NCBI RefSeq assembly: GCF_900115495.1
Contig: NZ_FOWR01000018.1
Location: forward strand, 35,591-99,590
Reading direction: 5' to 3'
Source of the DNA: Enterovibrio norvegicus DSM 15893
GTDB taxonomy: Bacteria; Pseudomonadota; Gammaproteobacteria; Enterobacterales; Vibrionaceae
DNA: 64,000 nt
Positions 16,304-25,978 of this stretch are shown here, one piece after another (position 1 is the first letter of the stretch; every line of letters starts with the position of its first letter). The notes under the pieces were generated by a model, which saw nothing but the letters and a program-made list of their open reading frames with translations, did no database searches and was not told where the DNA came from. The position numbers and the translations under genes are program-made.

Positions 16304-16331
16304 ATTGTATGTAACCTTGGAAACTTTGCAA
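16304..16331 (-). promoter_or_regulatory. Sigma-70 promoter for the riboswitch transcript
   Basis: TTGCAA at 16331-16326 and TACAAT at 16309-16304 with a 16-base spacer on the minus strand, just upstream of the aptamer. Confidence 0.6.
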
Positions 16332-16638
16332 TAAGAAGACAAATGGTTTTACACAGCACACCACAAGCGTTAACAAATGCAAAACATTCACTCGATTTTG
16401 GCACCGGAGTAGCATAGCTAATCGAGCATCAATGACAGTTTTGCCAGACAGTGCAAAAGAAATTGAACCCATAAGTATGAAAAACGTCTTTATTTATTAT
16501 TTTGAATTTGCACTTTCAATAAAATAGTTATCTAATAAAGGAGAAATTAATTCAGCTGATATTGCAAAGATTTAATTATTCTTGCTACTCTTATTGCAGC
16601 TATTAATTATTACATAACGAGAGAATAGGATAGGCATA
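16332..16638. other. AT-rich divergent leader between the riboswitch promoter and hns
   Basis: No gene is visible. The stretch from about 16480 to 16600 is very AT-rich with runs of A and T, the kind of curved DNA that H-NS itself binds, so autoregulation of hns is plausible. No single promoter stands out. Confidence 0.4.
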
Positions 16639-17037
16639 ATGTCTGATGCACTAAAAGTATTGTTAAACCTGCGCAGCCTTCGTGCCGTGGCGCGTGAACT
16701 TACCCTTGAACAACTACAAGAAGCCCTAGAAAAACTTCAAGCTGTTGTTAGCGAGCGTGAAGAATCAGAAGCTGAAGCACACGAAGCTGAAAAAGAACGC
16801 CTTGAGAAAATGGAAAAATACCGCGAAATGCTGATCCAAGACGGTATCGATCCTGAAGAACTATTAGCATCACTAAGCGGTGCTAAGCCAAAATCAAAGC
16901 GTGCTGCTCGTCCAGCAAAATACAAGTACACCGATATTGATGGTTCAGAAAAAACATGGACTGGCCAAGGTCGTACTCCTAAAGCAATCAAAGACGCTCT
17001 AGACGGCGGCGCGAAGATCGAAGATTACCTTCTTTAA
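16639..17037 (+). CDS. hns: H-NS family nucleoid protein (VicH type)
   Basis: Predicted 132-residue nucleoid-associated silencer. Residues 1-65 form the oligomerisation helices with an acidic coiled coil ([21 protein letters not shown] is the core). A linker rich in Lys and Ala ([12 protein letters not shown]) follows. The C-terminal DNA-binding domain carries [12 protein letters not shown], whose QGR hook enters the AT minor groove. It should bind and silence AT-rich, often horizontally acquired DNA. GAGAATAGGATAGGC precedes ATG 16639. A strong terminator follows. Confidence 0.95.
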   Translation: MSDALKVLLNLRSLRAVARELTLEQLQEALEKLQAVVSEREESEAEAHEAEKERLEKMEKYREMLIQDGIDPEELLASLSGAKPKSKRAARPAKYKYTDIDGSEKTWTGQGRTPKAIKDALDGGAKIEDYLL

Positions 17038-17111
17038 TTGCTCATTGCTTTAATGCTTGGTATCGCTGAATCGTCATAAAGATTCATCATTAACTGATAC
17101 CCATAAAGCAC

Positions 17112-17142
17112 AAAAAAGAGACGGTTATCCGTCTCTTTTTTT
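17112..17142 (+). terminator. Rho-independent terminator of hns
   Basis: AAAAAAGAGACGG, loop TTAT, CCGTCTCTTTTTTT. Confidence 0.88.
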
Positions 17143-17268
17143 ATGCCTGAAAAACAGGAAAGCCTTTTTTCTAATGTTCTAAAACATCAACACGTGTATG
17201 TGGTTACTTTTCCCTTTAACGACATAGCACTACTTAACGACTTGATGCCATGTAAACGGCAGAAATAG

Positions 17269-17304
17269 AAAAGCCGAGCGAGGTACAATTCTCGCTCGGC
17301 TTTT
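17269..17304. terminator. Bidirectional terminator, mainly for the transglycosylase gene
   Basis: A 14-base perfect stem AAAAGCCGAGCGAG / CTCGCTCGGCTTTT with an eight-base loop, just past the leftward gene stop at 17326. Confidence 0.85.
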
Positions 17305-17325
17305 GCAGGACAAACCGTATTTCAA

Positions 17326-18303
17326 TTAACCAAATTTAATACGATCTGCAAGATGGCTGACAGCGATTGCAAAGTAATGCGAACGGTTCCATCTCATCAA
17401 GCTTTGGTAATTTCCATACACAAGGTAGGCTCTACCATATTCATCGTCAGGCTGAATTAACCATGCATTAATATCAACATCTGGCAATGCACTCTTATTC
17501 ATTGTTCGAACGCCCAATGACTGCCATTCCGCTAAAGATTTAGCTTTATCCTGACCTAGCCCTAACAATTGAGAGTTAAGACCTTTTGGTAAAACAACTT
17601 GTCTGCCCCAAGTATAACCATCATCCCACCCTGCATTTTTCAAATAATTGGCGGATGACGCGAAAACATCAGGCTTCGAGTTCCAAATGTCTTTCTTTCC
17701 ATCATTATTCCCATCAGCGGCAAATGATAAGAAAGAGCTTGGCATGAATTGGCATTGTCCCATTGCACCAGCCCAAGAGCCTTTCATGGAATCCACACCA
17801 ATATGGCCTTCTTGCAAAATACTTAGAGCAGAAAATACTTCGCCTCTGAAAAAGGCTTCACGTCGTCCGTCGTATGCCAATGTTGTGAGTGCTTCCACGA
17901 CATCATATTTTCCGGTAAACGCGCCGAAATTACTTTCTACACCCCAAAGTGCCACAAGGAACCTTGGCTGCACACCATAAATATCGCCGATGCGTTTTAA
18001 ATCATCATAATGCTCATCATATAAGCGACGTGCTTTTTTTACTTTCCAATCAGGCACAGCGCGTGGAATATACTCATCCAGCGTTAATCTTTTTTCTGGC
18101 TGATTGCGATCTGCCTTTACTGCCCTTTCACGATAACGAATACCGTCAAACGCACTATCGAGAAGCGCAGCGTCTATGCCTTTATTTAGACCTTCCAGCT
18201 TAAGCTCGGCAACATAGCTTTCAAAACTTGGCTTTTCAGCCATCGCTGGCGCTGATAGCGACAGCGCAGCACCGATGAAGATACCAACTAATCGTTTACG
18301 CAT
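17326..18303 (-). CDS. Lytic murein transglycosylase, MltB family
   Basis: Predicted 325-residue periplasmic enzyme that cleaves peptidoglycan between MurNAc and GlcNAc with formation of the anhydro end. A signal peptide ends near residue 22 (APAMA). The GH103 core shows the catalytic E123 in ALWGVESNFG and the MGQCQFMPSSF motif downstream. There is no lipobox, so it is probably soluble in the periplasm, unlike lipoprotein MltB. It lies nine bases downstream of ycgL in the same direction, so the two are likely cotranscribed. Confidence 0.9.
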   Translation of the reverse strand: MRKRLVGIFIGAALSLSAPAMAEKPSFESYVAELKLEGLNKGIDAALLDSAFDGIRYRERAVKADRNQPEKRLTLDEYIPRAVPDWKVKKARRLYDEHYDDLKRIGDIYGVQPRFLVALWGVESNFGAFTGKYDVVEALTTLAYDGRREAFFRGEVFSALSILQEGHIGVDSMKGSWAGAMGQCQFMPSSFLSFAADGNNDGKKDIWNSKPDVFASSANYLKNAGWDDGYTWGRQVVLPKGLNSQLLGLGQDKAKSLAEWQSLGVRTMNKSALPDVDINAWLIQPDDEYGRAYLVYGNYQSLMRWNRSHYFAIAVSHLADRIKFG

Positions 18304-18312
18304 AGCGCTCCT

Positions 18313-18588
18313 TTACAATTTCGTGTTTTTATTTCGAATGTGTTGCAGCGCAGCGTCAGGTTGCGGCGGCATCTGCAAGAAAAAACCATCTGTTTTCAGG
18401 CTATCACGAACCTTAGAGATATCAGCAAACCCCAGTTTCTCTCTCTTCTCTAAGTTGACCATCATGACGAACTGAGGGTTCCCGAAAGTTGATAATAATT
18501 GTTCAGGAACACCAGAAAAATCGTCCTTTCGATTAATATATAGATAAGTTGACGCTTTTTTACTGCTCTTATAAATCGCGCAATGCAT
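18313..18588 (-). CDS. YcgL domain-containing protein
   Basis: Predicted 91-residue small cytoplasmic protein of the YcgL family, common in gammaproteobacteria near minCDE and of unknown function. It begins MHCAIYKSSKKASTYLYI and contains the family stretch FGNPQFVMMVNLEKREKLGF. I chose ATG 18588 over the longer frame because AAGAGGT lies six bases upstream and family members start at this Cys-Ala-Ile-Tyr. The gene is divergent from minC, as in E. coli. Confidence 0.85.
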   Translation of the reverse strand: MHCAIYKSSKKASTYLYINRKDDFSGVPEQLLSTFGNPQFVMMVNLEKREKLGFADISKVRDSLKTDGFFLQMPPQPDAALQHIRNKNTKL

Positions 18589-18961
18589 GTTGTACCTCTT
18601 CGTCATGCTTTTAAGATCACTGACTCGCTGACCTTCTCGCCTCTATCCCAATTTAGAGAAACGGCTTAGAAAAATGTCACGAAACAGACGATTAATTCGC
18701 CTCATTTCGTGTTCGCGCTTGCCGCAATGTTTTCATGAATATACCATGCAGAGCACTGTCTGATAATGCACGAATGCCGCTTTATTCTTGGAGTGTGTTA
18801 ATGACAATGTTAGCGACAACACGATGAACTTTCCTTTGCGCCCGTTGCTCTAAAACAAAAGAGAAACGCAAGCAAAAGGTGTACTCGAATCCGCTTTAGA
18901 AAGTCACGACACACTTTGCTCTATTTCCCAAAAGAAGCCTGTGCCAGCTGGAATACCCTTA
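18589..18961. other. Divergent intergenic region between ycgL and minC
   Basis: About 370 bases with no convincing reading frame, hairpin or clear promoter. It must hold the start signals for both directions, but no -10/-35 pair was good enough to name. Confidence 0.4.
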
Positions 18962-19624
18962 ATGACTAAAAATGCTGAACTCAAAGGCAGTTCATTCACA
19001 CTTTCTGTGCTTCATTTGCTCGATGACGATCTTGATGGCGCCATGAATGTTTTATTGGAAAAGGTGAACCAAGCGCCTGCCTTTTTCGATGGTGCGCCGG
19101 TGGTTGTCGATATTACCCGACTTTATCGCCAGCCCAATTTTGACGCGCTAAAGGCAACCATTGCCAAGATGGGTATGTTGGTGGTCGGTATTACGGGCTG
19201 TAAGTTGAATTCAACCCGAGAAGCGGCGAAGTTGGCGGGGCTTGCCATCATGGCGCCTGCGAAACAAAGCCGTATCAACGACCCAATTCAAACTCCAACC
19301 AAAGTGGTTACCACGCCAATCCGTTCGGGTCAGCAAGTGTATGCGAAAAACGCCGATCTCGTGATTCTGAATCACGTAAGCGCAGGCGCTGAAATCATTG
19401 CTGATGGCAGTATCCACATCTATGGCGTACTTCGTGGGCGCGCGATTGCGGGTGCGAGTGGACAAAAAGAAGCCCATATATTTTGCCAAAACCTGCAATC
19501 AGAGCTCGTCTCCATCGCAGGCACTTATTGGCTCAGTGAAGCCATTCCTGACGAATACGCATCTCGTCCAGTGAAGGTATCACTGCAAAATGATTCATTA
19601 CATATTGAACCCCTCACGCTCTAA
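18962..19624 (+). CDS. minC: Septum site-determining protein MinC
   Basis: Predicted 220-residue inhibitor of FtsZ ring assembly. The N-terminal domain begins with the conserved ELKGSSFTLSVLHL. The C-terminal domain (about 110-215) has the beta-helix signature NHVSAGAEIIADGSIHIYGVLRGRA. MinC is brought to the membrane by MinD and kept from mid-cell by MinE. I chose ATG 18962 because homologues start here; a GTG at 18941 would add seven residues. First gene of the minCDE operon. Confidence 0.95.
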   Translation: MTKNAELKGSSFTLSVLHLLDDDLDGAMNVLLEKVNQAPAFFDGAPVVVDITRLYRQPNFDALKATIAKMGMLVVGITGCKLNSTREAAKLAGLAIMAPAKQSRINDPIQTPTKVVTTPIRSGQQVYAKNADLVILNHVSAGAEIIADGSIHIYGVLRGRAIAGASGQKEAHIFCQNLQSELVSIAGTYWLSEAIPDEYASRPVKVSLQNDSLHIEPLTL

Positions 19625-19643
19625 CTATCCAAAGGATTGAGGA

Positions 19644-20456
19644 ATGACACGAATTATCGTTATTACGTCGGGCAAAGGCGGTGTTGGTAAGACAACATCG
19701 AGTGCTGCGATTGCGACTGGCCTTGCTCAGTCAGGAAAGAAAACTGCGGTTATCGATTTCGATATCGGCTTGCGTAACCTTGACCTGATCATGGGTTGTG
19801 AGCGTCGCGTTGTTTATGATTTCGTTAACGTGATCAATGGTGAAGCAAACCTGCACCAAGCACTGATCAAAGACAAACGCATCGAGAACCTTTTCGTTCT
19901 TCCCGCGTCACAAACGCGCGACAAGGATGCGCTGACGAAAGACGGTGTGGCACGTGTGCTTGAAGATTTAAAAGCCATGGATTTCGACTTCATCATCTGT
20001 GATTCACCCGCAGGCATCGAGGCAGGCGCTCTGATGGCCCTTTACTTCGCCGATGAAGCCATCGTCACCACGAACCCTGAAGTCTCTTCTGTACGCGATT
20101 CAGACCGCATTCTAGGCATTTTGGATTCTAAATCTCGTCGCGCAGAAAATGGTGAAGAGCCTGTTAAAACTCACCTTCTTTTGACCCGTTACAACCCTGC
20201 GCGTGTCACTCGAGGTGAAATGCTGAGTGTGGCGGATGTCGAAGAAATTCTTCGTATACCGCTGTTGAGTGTGATCCCTGAAAGCCCTTCCGTACTGCAC
20301 GCTTCAAACAAAGGTGAACCTGTTATCCTTGATGAAGAGTCTGATGCAGGCCAAGCCTATGGCGATGCAATCCGCCGTCTGCTTGGTGAAGAATGCCCTT
20401 ACCGCTTCCTTGAGGAAGAGAAGAAAGGGTTCCTAAAACGTTTGTTTGGAGGATAA
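19644..20456 (+). CDS. minD: Septum site-determining ATPase MinD
   Basis: Predicted 270-residue membrane-cycling ATPase. The deviant Walker A GKGGVGKTTSS lies at residues 10-20. The C-terminal amphipathic membrane-targeting helix is visible as EEKKGFLKRLFGG. ATP-bound MinD dimers bind membrane and recruit MinC; MinE triggers release, giving pole-to-pole oscillation. GGATTGAGG precedes the ATG. MinE follows three bases after the stop. Confidence 0.97.
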   Translation: MTRIIVITSGKGGVGKTTSSAAIATGLAQSGKKTAVIDFDIGLRNLDLIMGCERRVVYDFVNVINGEANLHQALIKDKRIENLFVLPASQTRDKDALTKDGVARVLEDLKAMDFDFIICDSPAGIEAGALMALYFADEAIVTTNPEVSSVRDSDRILGILDSKSRRAENGEEPVKTHLLLTRYNPARVTRGEMLSVADVEEILRIPLLSVIPESPSVLHASNKGEPVILDEESDAGQAYGDAIRRLLGEECPYRFLEEEKKGFLKRLFGG

Positions 20457-20459
20457 GTT

Positions 20460-20723
20460 ATGGCATTGCTGGAGTTTTTCCGTCCGAGCAAGAAATCGTC
20501 TGCGTCATTGGCGAAGGAACGTCTGCAAATCATCGTTGCAGAGCGCCGTCGCGCAGGGAGTCCTGAGCCTACGTACCTACCCCAGCTTAAACAGGATATC
20601 CTAAACGTTATCCGCAAGTACGTAGATATCTCGCCAGAACAAGTGTCTGTGGGTCTTGAGCAGCGCGATGGCGACATTTCAGTGCTAGAACTGAATGTCA
20701 CCCTGCCAGACGAAGACAAATAG
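20460..20723 (+). CDS. minE: Cell division topological specificity factor MinE
   Basis: Predicted 87-residue activator of MinD ATPase. It begins [30 protein letters not shown], with the N-terminal membrane-binding segment and the MinD-contact helix, followed by the topological specificity domain. It restricts MinCD to the poles so that division happens at mid-cell. Last gene of minCDE; GGAGGATAAGTT precedes the ATG and a terminator follows. Confidence 0.96.
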   Translation: MALLEFFRPSKKSSASLAKERLQIIVAERRRAGSPEPTYLPQLKQDILNVIRKYVDISPEQVSVGLEQRDGDISVLELNVTLPDEDK

Positions 20724-20750
20724 GCTGACGCCCGATTCTGAGCGTTAATA

Positions 20751-20778
20751 AAAAACCGGCTTTGATAGCCGGTTTTTT
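20751..20778. terminator. Bidirectional terminator between minE and rnd
   Basis: AAAAACCGGCT, loop TTGAT, AGCCGGTTTTTT. Confidence 0.87.
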
Positions 20779-20838
20779 GTTTCTACTTACCGAATGATGA
20801 AGCCCTATGTCACCCAAAGGTTCATCATTGCAGCGGCG

Positions 20839-21972
20839 TTATTTGCGCAGCAACGGCAATACTTTGTCTTCCAGGTAAGGCTTGCGCCACCCCGACAGCA
20901 AATCAGGCATTTTTTCTGGGTTACACTCTTTGACCCACGCCCATTTCAACATTTGGTGGATCTGCTTTTTAGACCCAACAAACTCAGGCACCACACCCAG
21001 CTGCTCTGCCACCGCGTTGGTTTGATCTTTAATGCTCTTCACCGTCTGCTTGTAACCTGGCATATCAACCAAACGCGCAATCGGTTCAGGGTAATGCGTT
21101 TCCGGTGTATTGTCCGCTTCCAACGCCATGGCAATCAAACGTTTACCGTGACGCTCAAGTTCAAAGCGATCGAAATCTTCATCCGCCATTTTTTCTAACG
21201 AACGAATATCAAAGCGTGCCACTTTCCAAAGGTTCAGCTCTTTCACCACGAAGTTCAACGCAAGATCGCGACGCTGTGCTTCTTTCAGGCGCCAGCTTGC
21301 TAGCTTCTGCAGTACCGCCAGTTGTTTTGGACGAAGTTGCCACGCATTCTTGATGTCTAAGTACGCTTTGTCTGGATCGGGTGTTTTACCGCGTTTACTC
21401 ATCATCAAGGCACACTCTTGCTTCACCGCTTCACCCCAGCCAGTTTGCTCAACGCGCTCAGCCAAGATTTCGTAAAGAGGAAGTAAGTAGTGGACATCCG
21501 CTGCGGCGTATTCGAGTTGCTTGTCACTCAGTGGGCGGGCACACCAATCGGTGCGCGCTTCACCTTTGTCGAGTGTGACGCCAAGGTATTCGTCCACCAG
21601 CGCCGCAAAGCCAGTAGAAAGGCCATGCCCCAAAAATGCCGCCATGATTTGGGTATCAATCATGGGTGTTGGCATCACACCCGCATAGTGGTGAAACACC
21701 TCAAGGTCTTCACTGCATGCGTGCAATACCTTGATAACAGATTCGTCCGACAGCACCGCCCAAAGTGGCGAAAGATCATCAAGCTCAATCGGGTCAATCA
21801 GCGACAGCGTTTCGCCATCAAACATTTGAATCAGACCCAATCGCGGGTACAAGGTGCGTGTGCGGACAAATTCGGTATCCAGCATCACGACAGGAACGTT
21901 TCGCGCTTGTTGGCAAACACGTTCAAGGTGGGATAGTTCAGTTACAATTTCAAAATTCACACTATCTTCCAT
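20839..21972 (-). CDS. rnd: Ribonuclease D
   Basis: Predicted 377-residue 3'-to-5' exoribonuclease that trims tRNA precursors. The DEDD exonuclease domain (about 1-200) shows MLDTEFVRTRTLYPRLGLIQ, then LHACSEDLEVF and the late EYAAADVHYLLPLY. HRDC-type helical domains follow (KQLAVLQKLASWRLKEAQRRDLAL near 215). The length matches the E. coli enzyme. It lies downstream of fadD in the same direction, as in other Vibrionaceae and E. coli, and converges on minCDE. Confidence 0.93.
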   Translation of the reverse strand: MEDSVNFEIVTELSHLERVCQQARNVPVVMLDTEFVRTRTLYPRLGLIQMFDGETLSLIDPIELDDLSPLWAVLSDESVIKVLHACSEDLEVFHHYAGVMPTPMIDTQIMAAFLGHGLSTGFAALVDEYLGVTLDKGEARTDWCARPLSDKQLEYAAADVHYLLPLYEILAERVEQTGWGEAVKQECALMMSKRGKTPDPDKAYLDIKNAWQLRPKQLAVLQKLASWRLKEAQRRDLALNFVVKELNLWKVARFDIRSLEKMADEDFDRFELERHGKRLIAMALEADNTPETHYPEPIARLVDMPGYKQTVKSIKDQTNAVAEQLGVVPEFVGSKKQIHQMLKWAWVKECNPEKMPDLLSGWRKPYLEDKVLPLLRK

Positions 21973-22026
21973 TTTTTAGTTTTTGCCGCGACAAGCGACG
22001 CGCCCATCAATTTACGGGGCAATCAA

Positions 22027-22057
22027 AACAAACATGCCGGCCTAAGCCAGCATGTTT
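22027..22057 (-). terminator. Probable terminator of fadD
   Basis: On the minus strand CATGCTGGC, loop TTAG, GCCGGCATG with one mismatch, followed by TTTGTTTTG. It lies between fadD and rnd. Confidence 0.6.
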
Positions 22058-22118
22058 TTAATTGGCGATTCGCCTCTATTGTACGCGCTACTTATTCAGT
22101 TAGCACGAGACCTGAGAC

Positions 22119-23807
22119 TCATTCCGCGCTTGCAGCCTTTGCTTCTTGCTCTTCACGCAGTGCGCGACGCAGGATTTTACCCACGTTGGTTTTCGGCAAT
22201 TCTTCACGGAATTCGACAATCTTAGGCACTTTGTAACCCGTCAAGTGTTCGCGGCAGTGCGCCAGTAGCTCATCTTTGGTCAAGCTTGGGTCACGCTTCA
22301 CAACACAAATCTTCACGATCTCGCCAGACATTTCGTGCGGTTGACCAATCGCGGCCACTTCCAACACTTTGCCGTGTAACGCGACGACGTCTTCAATTTC
22401 GTTCGGGTAAACGTTAAAGCCTGACACCAAAATCATGTCTTTTTTACGGTCAACAATGTGCAGGAAGCCATTTTCATCGAACTTCACGACGTCACCCGTC
22501 GAGAGCCAACCGTCGTCAGTCAGGACTTCTTTCGTCGCTTCAGGACGCTGCCAGTAACCTTGCATGACTTGCGGGCCCTTCACTTGAAGTTCACCGATTT
22601 GATCGTTTGGCAGCACATTACCTTCGTCATCAACAATACGAACATCAGTAGATGGCACAGGCAAACCGATGGAACCGTTGTACTCAACAAGGTCATACGG
22701 GTAAGCGGCAACAAGCGGTGAACACTCGGTAAGACCGTAACCTTCCAATAGGTGTTTACCCGTTAGTTTCACCCAACCTTCCGCGACGGCGCGTTGAACG
22801 GCCATACCACCGCCCACGGTCAGGCTAAGGTTTGAGAAATCTAACTCGTGGAAATCTTCGTTATTCAACAACGCATTAAACAAAGTGTTCACGCCAGTAA
22901 TCGCCGTGAATGGGTGCTGCTTAAGTTCTTTGATGAACGCTGGAATATCACGTGGATTGGTGATCAACAGGTTTTGACCGCCAAGCTCGATGAACAACAG
23001 ACAGTTAACCGTTAAGGCAAAGACGTGATACAGCGGTAAGGCAGTCACGACCAATTCACGGCCTTCAACCAAGACAGGCGAATACGTGCCTTTGGCTTGG
23101 TAAACGTTAGCGAGCATGTTGCGGTGTGAGAGCACGGCACCTTTTGCTACGCCTGTTGTACCGCCCGTGTATTGCAAGAAGGCAATATCATCACCCGTCA
23201 TGAACGGTTTCACGTATTGCATACGACGGCCTTTCTTCAGAGCAAGGCGCATGGATGTCGCGTGTGGCAGGCTGTACTTAGGCACCATCTTCTTGATGTA
23301 TTTCACCACGAAGTTAACGATGGTACCTTTCGCGCGTGGAAGCTGGTCACCCAAGCTGGTCAGGATCACGTGGCGTACGCCCGTGTTATCGACCACTTTC
23401 TCAAGGGTATGGGCGAAGTTCGACACAATGACGATGGCTTTCGCGCCTGAATCGTTCAATTGGTGCTCAAGCTCGCGAGGCGTGTAAAGTGGGTTTACGT
23501 TTACCACGACACAACCCGCACGCAGAATACCAAACAGCGCAATAGGGTATTGCAGCAAGTTCGGCATCATCACGGCAACACGGTCGCCTTTTTTGAGCTT
23601 TAGGTCGTTTTGCAAGTAAGCGGCAAATGCACGGCTGCGTTCTTCCAGCTTACGGAAGGTCATCACCTGCCCCATATTGATGAAGGCAGTTTGATCGGCA
23701 TACTTTTGTACCGACTTCTCGAACATTTCTACCAATGAAGGGTATTTATCCGGTGAGATTTCCGCTGGTACATCTGATGGGTAGCGGTTAAGCCAAACCT
23801 TATCCAC
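22119..23807 (-). CDS. fadD: Long-chain-fatty-acid--CoA ligase
   Basis: Predicted 562-residue acyl-CoA synthetase that activates imported fatty acids for beta-oxidation at the inner membrane. The AMP-binding motif [18 protein letters not shown] lies near residue 213, the [10 protein letters not shown] motif near 360 and the fatty-acyl synthetase signature [20 protein letters not shown] near 440. The start is GTG at 23807 with AGGAGAG six bases upstream. The gene follows an alpha/beta hydrolase and precedes rnd. No FadR operator could be named with confidence. Confidence 0.95.
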   Translation of the reverse strand: MDKVWLNRYPSDVPAEISPDKYPSLVEMFEKSVQKYADQTAFINMGQVMTFRKLEERSRAFAAYLQNDLKLKKGDRVAVMMPNLLQYPIALFGILRAGCVVVNVNPLYTPRELEHQLNDSGAKAIVIVSNFAHTLEKVVDNTGVRHVILTSLGDQLPRAKGTIVNFVVKYIKKMVPKYSLPHATSMRLALKKGRRMQYVKPFMTGDDIAFLQYTGGTTGVAKGAVLSHRNMLANVYQAKGTYSPVLVEGRELVVTALPLYHVFALTVNCLLFIELGGQNLLITNPRDIPAFIKELKQHPFTAITGVNTLFNALLNNEDFHELDFSNLSLTVGGGMAVQRAVAEGWVKLTGKHLLEGYGLTECSPLVAAYPYDLVEYNGSIGLPVPSTDVRIVDDEGNVLPNDQIGELQVKGPQVMQGYWQRPEATKEVLTDDGWLSTGDVVKFDENGFLHIVDRKKDMILVSGFNVYPNEIEDVVALHGKVLEVAAIGQPHEMSGEIVKICVVKRDPSLTKDELLAHCREHLTGYKVPKIVEFREELPKTNVGKILRRALREEQEAKAASAE

Positions 23808-23915
23808 TTGAACTCTCCTATTATTATTCTGGGTATTATTCGCGGGTATCGCCCCGCGCCAGACGCAAAAAAGTTAAACGAGCGTTTTAATACTTAATTA
23901 GACCATGAGTAACAA

Positions 23916-24797
23916 TCAATTAACATCCTCATACTCAATGAGGTGTAGCTTGGTCACAAAATCATTAATCAACGCCGCGGTATCTGCCTGACTTTGTAGG
24001 TGACAATGATGGGTTCCTGTCACTGTTTCTATTGTCAGGTCGTTAAACCATGCCGCACGTTGTTGGGCCATCGGGCCGCGCAATTCTGGGTATCCGTCAT
24101 CACCAATAATGGCGAGAACCGGACAACGAATGCCGCGAATCAAATGTTCGGCATGATGCGTTGACATTCGATACACAGAGTCCGTTTTTAATTTCGCGTC
24201 GTGTCGCCATTGCCACACTTCGCCTCTCTGCTCTATGCCTCGTCGCACCAAAGGCAACAAGTCATCCATCGGCACTTTATTGATGCCACGACGCAGTTTT
24301 AATGCGGCTTCGAACGAGGGTAAATCACGAGGTTGCTTGAGCGTTTCTCGGCTTATAACACCGCTTCTCAATCGTTCAACCACTTTATCGTCACGCTCTG
24401 ACATGGGCCCAAGCGCTTCAATCATGATGAGTCCTTTTGCCCTTTCAGGAAACGCCGCGCACCAACAAGACGCCACTAAGCCACCCAGCGAGTGCCCAAC
24501 CAAATACAGAGCGCGATCACCCAACTGCAAGATAAGCTGGTGAAGATCATCAACATAGTCAAAGAAAGGGTAGAAGCTATCGGGGCCTTTGTGATCAGAC
24601 AAACCGTGTCCCGGCCAATCGGGTAACACGAGGTCAAATCGTTCGGTAAGCAGTGGCACGAGTGGTTCGAAGCTACCACTGTTATCTTGCCAGCCGTGCA
24701 ACATAAGAAGCACAGGCTTATTGCTGTCGGTAAGACAAACTTGCGCAGCGAGATCGCCATGCCTTACTGCGAATTTTCTTTCTTGTAATGTCATCAT
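23916..24797 (-). CDS. Alpha/beta hydrolase
   Basis: Predicted 293-residue alpha/beta-hydrolase-fold enzyme without a signal peptide. Visible landmarks are the oxyanion-hole loop LHGWQDNSGSFEPL, the nucleophile elbow GHSLGGLVAS (Ser), and a late aspartate/histidine region around IGDDGYPE and GTHHCHLQ. The substrate is unknown; location directly upstream of fadD suggests an ester or thioester linked to fatty-acid metabolism, but this is inference. The gap to fadD is 108 bases. Confidence 0.8.
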   Translation of the reverse strand: MMTLQERKFAVRHGDLAAQVCLTDSNKPVLLMLHGWQDNSGSFEPLVPLLTERFDLVLPDWPGHGLSDHKGPDSFYPFFDYVDDLHQLILQLGDRALYLVGHSLGGLVASCWCAAFPERAKGLIMIEALGPMSERDDKVVERLRSGVISRETLKQPRDLPSFEAALKLRRGINKVPMDDLLPLVRRGIEQRGEVWQWRHDAKLKTDSVYRMSTHHAEHLIRGIRCPVLAIIGDDGYPELRGPMAQQRAAWFNDLTIETVTGTHHCHLQSQADTAALINDFVTKLHLIEYEDVN

Positions 24798-24942
24798 GCG
24801 CAGAATAAAACCCAGGGTCTGTTGACCTTAGCTATTGAACAGCTTGAGCACCGCGCTGAGAATAAGCGCGCGCAGCCTAACACAGTAATGTGCAGGGAAG
24901 AATATATGGCTTAAGTGGTACGAGGAGTTGAATCGAACCGAT

Positions 24943-25233
24943 TTAGACAAAGATATCAACACCGAATAAGGCCGCTAACTCTTCACGTCTTGCTTGGTTT
25001 TTTATGTCCATGTAAGACGCGAGAGCATGTCGACTTTTGCCATCAGGCAAATCGTAATGGATTTGCTGATGCGCTTCTTGTGCCATTTCAGGGTTTCGAA
25101 TGCCAAGGGAGACAGCAGTAGCAACAATTGACGGCTTGGCCGTATTCTCATTGGGTGAGGCATTGTCGCTTTTCTTACGCCGTGTGGTGGACGGGCGTTG
25201 AATGGGCTGCGGTAATCCTTGAATCGAAACCAT
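24943..25233 (-). CDS. Conserved hypothetical protein, 96 residues
   Basis: Small protein I do not recognise by function. It starts MVSIQGLPQPIQRPSTTRRKK, an unstructured basic stretch, followed by a probable helical C-terminal half (LASYMDIKNQARREELAALFGVDIFV). No signal peptide or membrane segment. AAGGTC lies upstream of ATG 25233. It sits between the hydrolase and tsaB, 28 bases after the tsaB stop. The C-terminal pattern (YxxIKNQARREELxxLFGVD) looks conserved enough to be a real protein. Confidence 0.7.
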   Translation of the reverse strand: MVSIQGLPQPIQRPSTTRRKKSDNASPNENTAKPSIVATAVSLGIRNPEMAQEAHQQIHYDLPDGKSRHALASYMDIKNQARREELAALFGVDIFV

Positions 25234-25261
25234 GGCTGACCTTATTGGTAATTAGTAGGCG

Positions 25262-25978
25262 TTATTCGCGACCTGGCAGCTTTTTCCACGCTACCGTGTC
25301 TCGCAAATACACTGGGCTGGCATGTTCTGCATCCACCACCTCACCGCGCAACAACGCGTGATGAGCAAGAATCAGCATGTCTTCTGACTCCGGATACAAG
25401 ACACCACTCTCCGTTACGGATAAGTGTAGTTGGCTTGCCAAATCTGGGTAGGCTGGCCAGCCTGTTCCCGCGATTGCCCATGCATTTTCTACGCTGATCG
25501 CTGCATTTTCACTGAGCTGTGCTGCAAGCATTTCAGGTGGAAGCACCGCTTCCGCATGCACGGTTTCCCAGTCACCATTGTCAAGACGTTGGTAACCACC
25601 GAAGTAGATTTCATTCATACGCGCATCAATCGCTGACAACACTTGCGTTGATTGATTACGACGGTAAGCCTGTTGTGCCATGGCAGCCATGGTAGAAATG
25701 CCCACCATTGGAATGTCTGCACCAAACGCCAATCCTTGCGCAATACCAATGCCGATACGTACTCCAGTGAAACTACCCGGCCCGCGACCGAACGCCAATG
25801 CATCGAGTTCACGTAGGGTCACACCCGCCTCTGCTAACACGCTGTCTACCATAGGCAGAATCTTTACCGTGTGCTCGCGGGGTGCCATTTCACAGCGCAC
25901 AATCGTGTCATTACCGATTTTTAGCGCAACAGAGCAGTTTTCAGTCGCCGTGTCGACGGCAAGAATTTTAGATGTCAT
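25262..25978 (-). CDS. tsaB: tRNA threonylcarbamoyladenosine biosynthesis protein TsaB
   Basis: Predicted 238-residue partner of TsaD in making the t6A modification at position 37 of ANN-decoding tRNAs. It begins [16 protein letters not shown] and contains [24 protein letters not shown], typical of TsaB (ASKHA fold lacking the TsaD metal site). The start ATG directly abuts the stop of the upstream yoaA gene (TAA then ATG), so translation is coupled. Confidence 0.94.
   Translation of the reverse strand: MTSKILAVDTATENCSVALKIGNDTIVRCEMAPREHTVKILPMVDSVLAEAGVTLRELDALAFGRGPGSFTGVRIGIGIAQGLAFGADIPMVGISTMAAMAQQAYRRNQSTQVLSAIDARMNEIYFGGYQRLDNGDWETVHAEAVLPPEMLAAQLSENAAISVENAWAIAGTGWPAYPDLASQLHLSVTESGVLYPESEDMLILAHHALLRGEVVDAEHASPVYLRDTVAWKKLPGRE

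Noticed and set aside
20794..21198. 134-codon rightward ORF opposite rnd
   Set aside because: Antisense shadow of a well-supported gene.
24916..24945. tRNA 3'-end-like sequence on the minus strand (GGTTCGATTC then a terminal ACCA)
   Set aside because: The T-stem does not pair and no D-arm or anticodon arm is found upstream; it also overlaps the end of a gene. Chance likeness or an old remnant.
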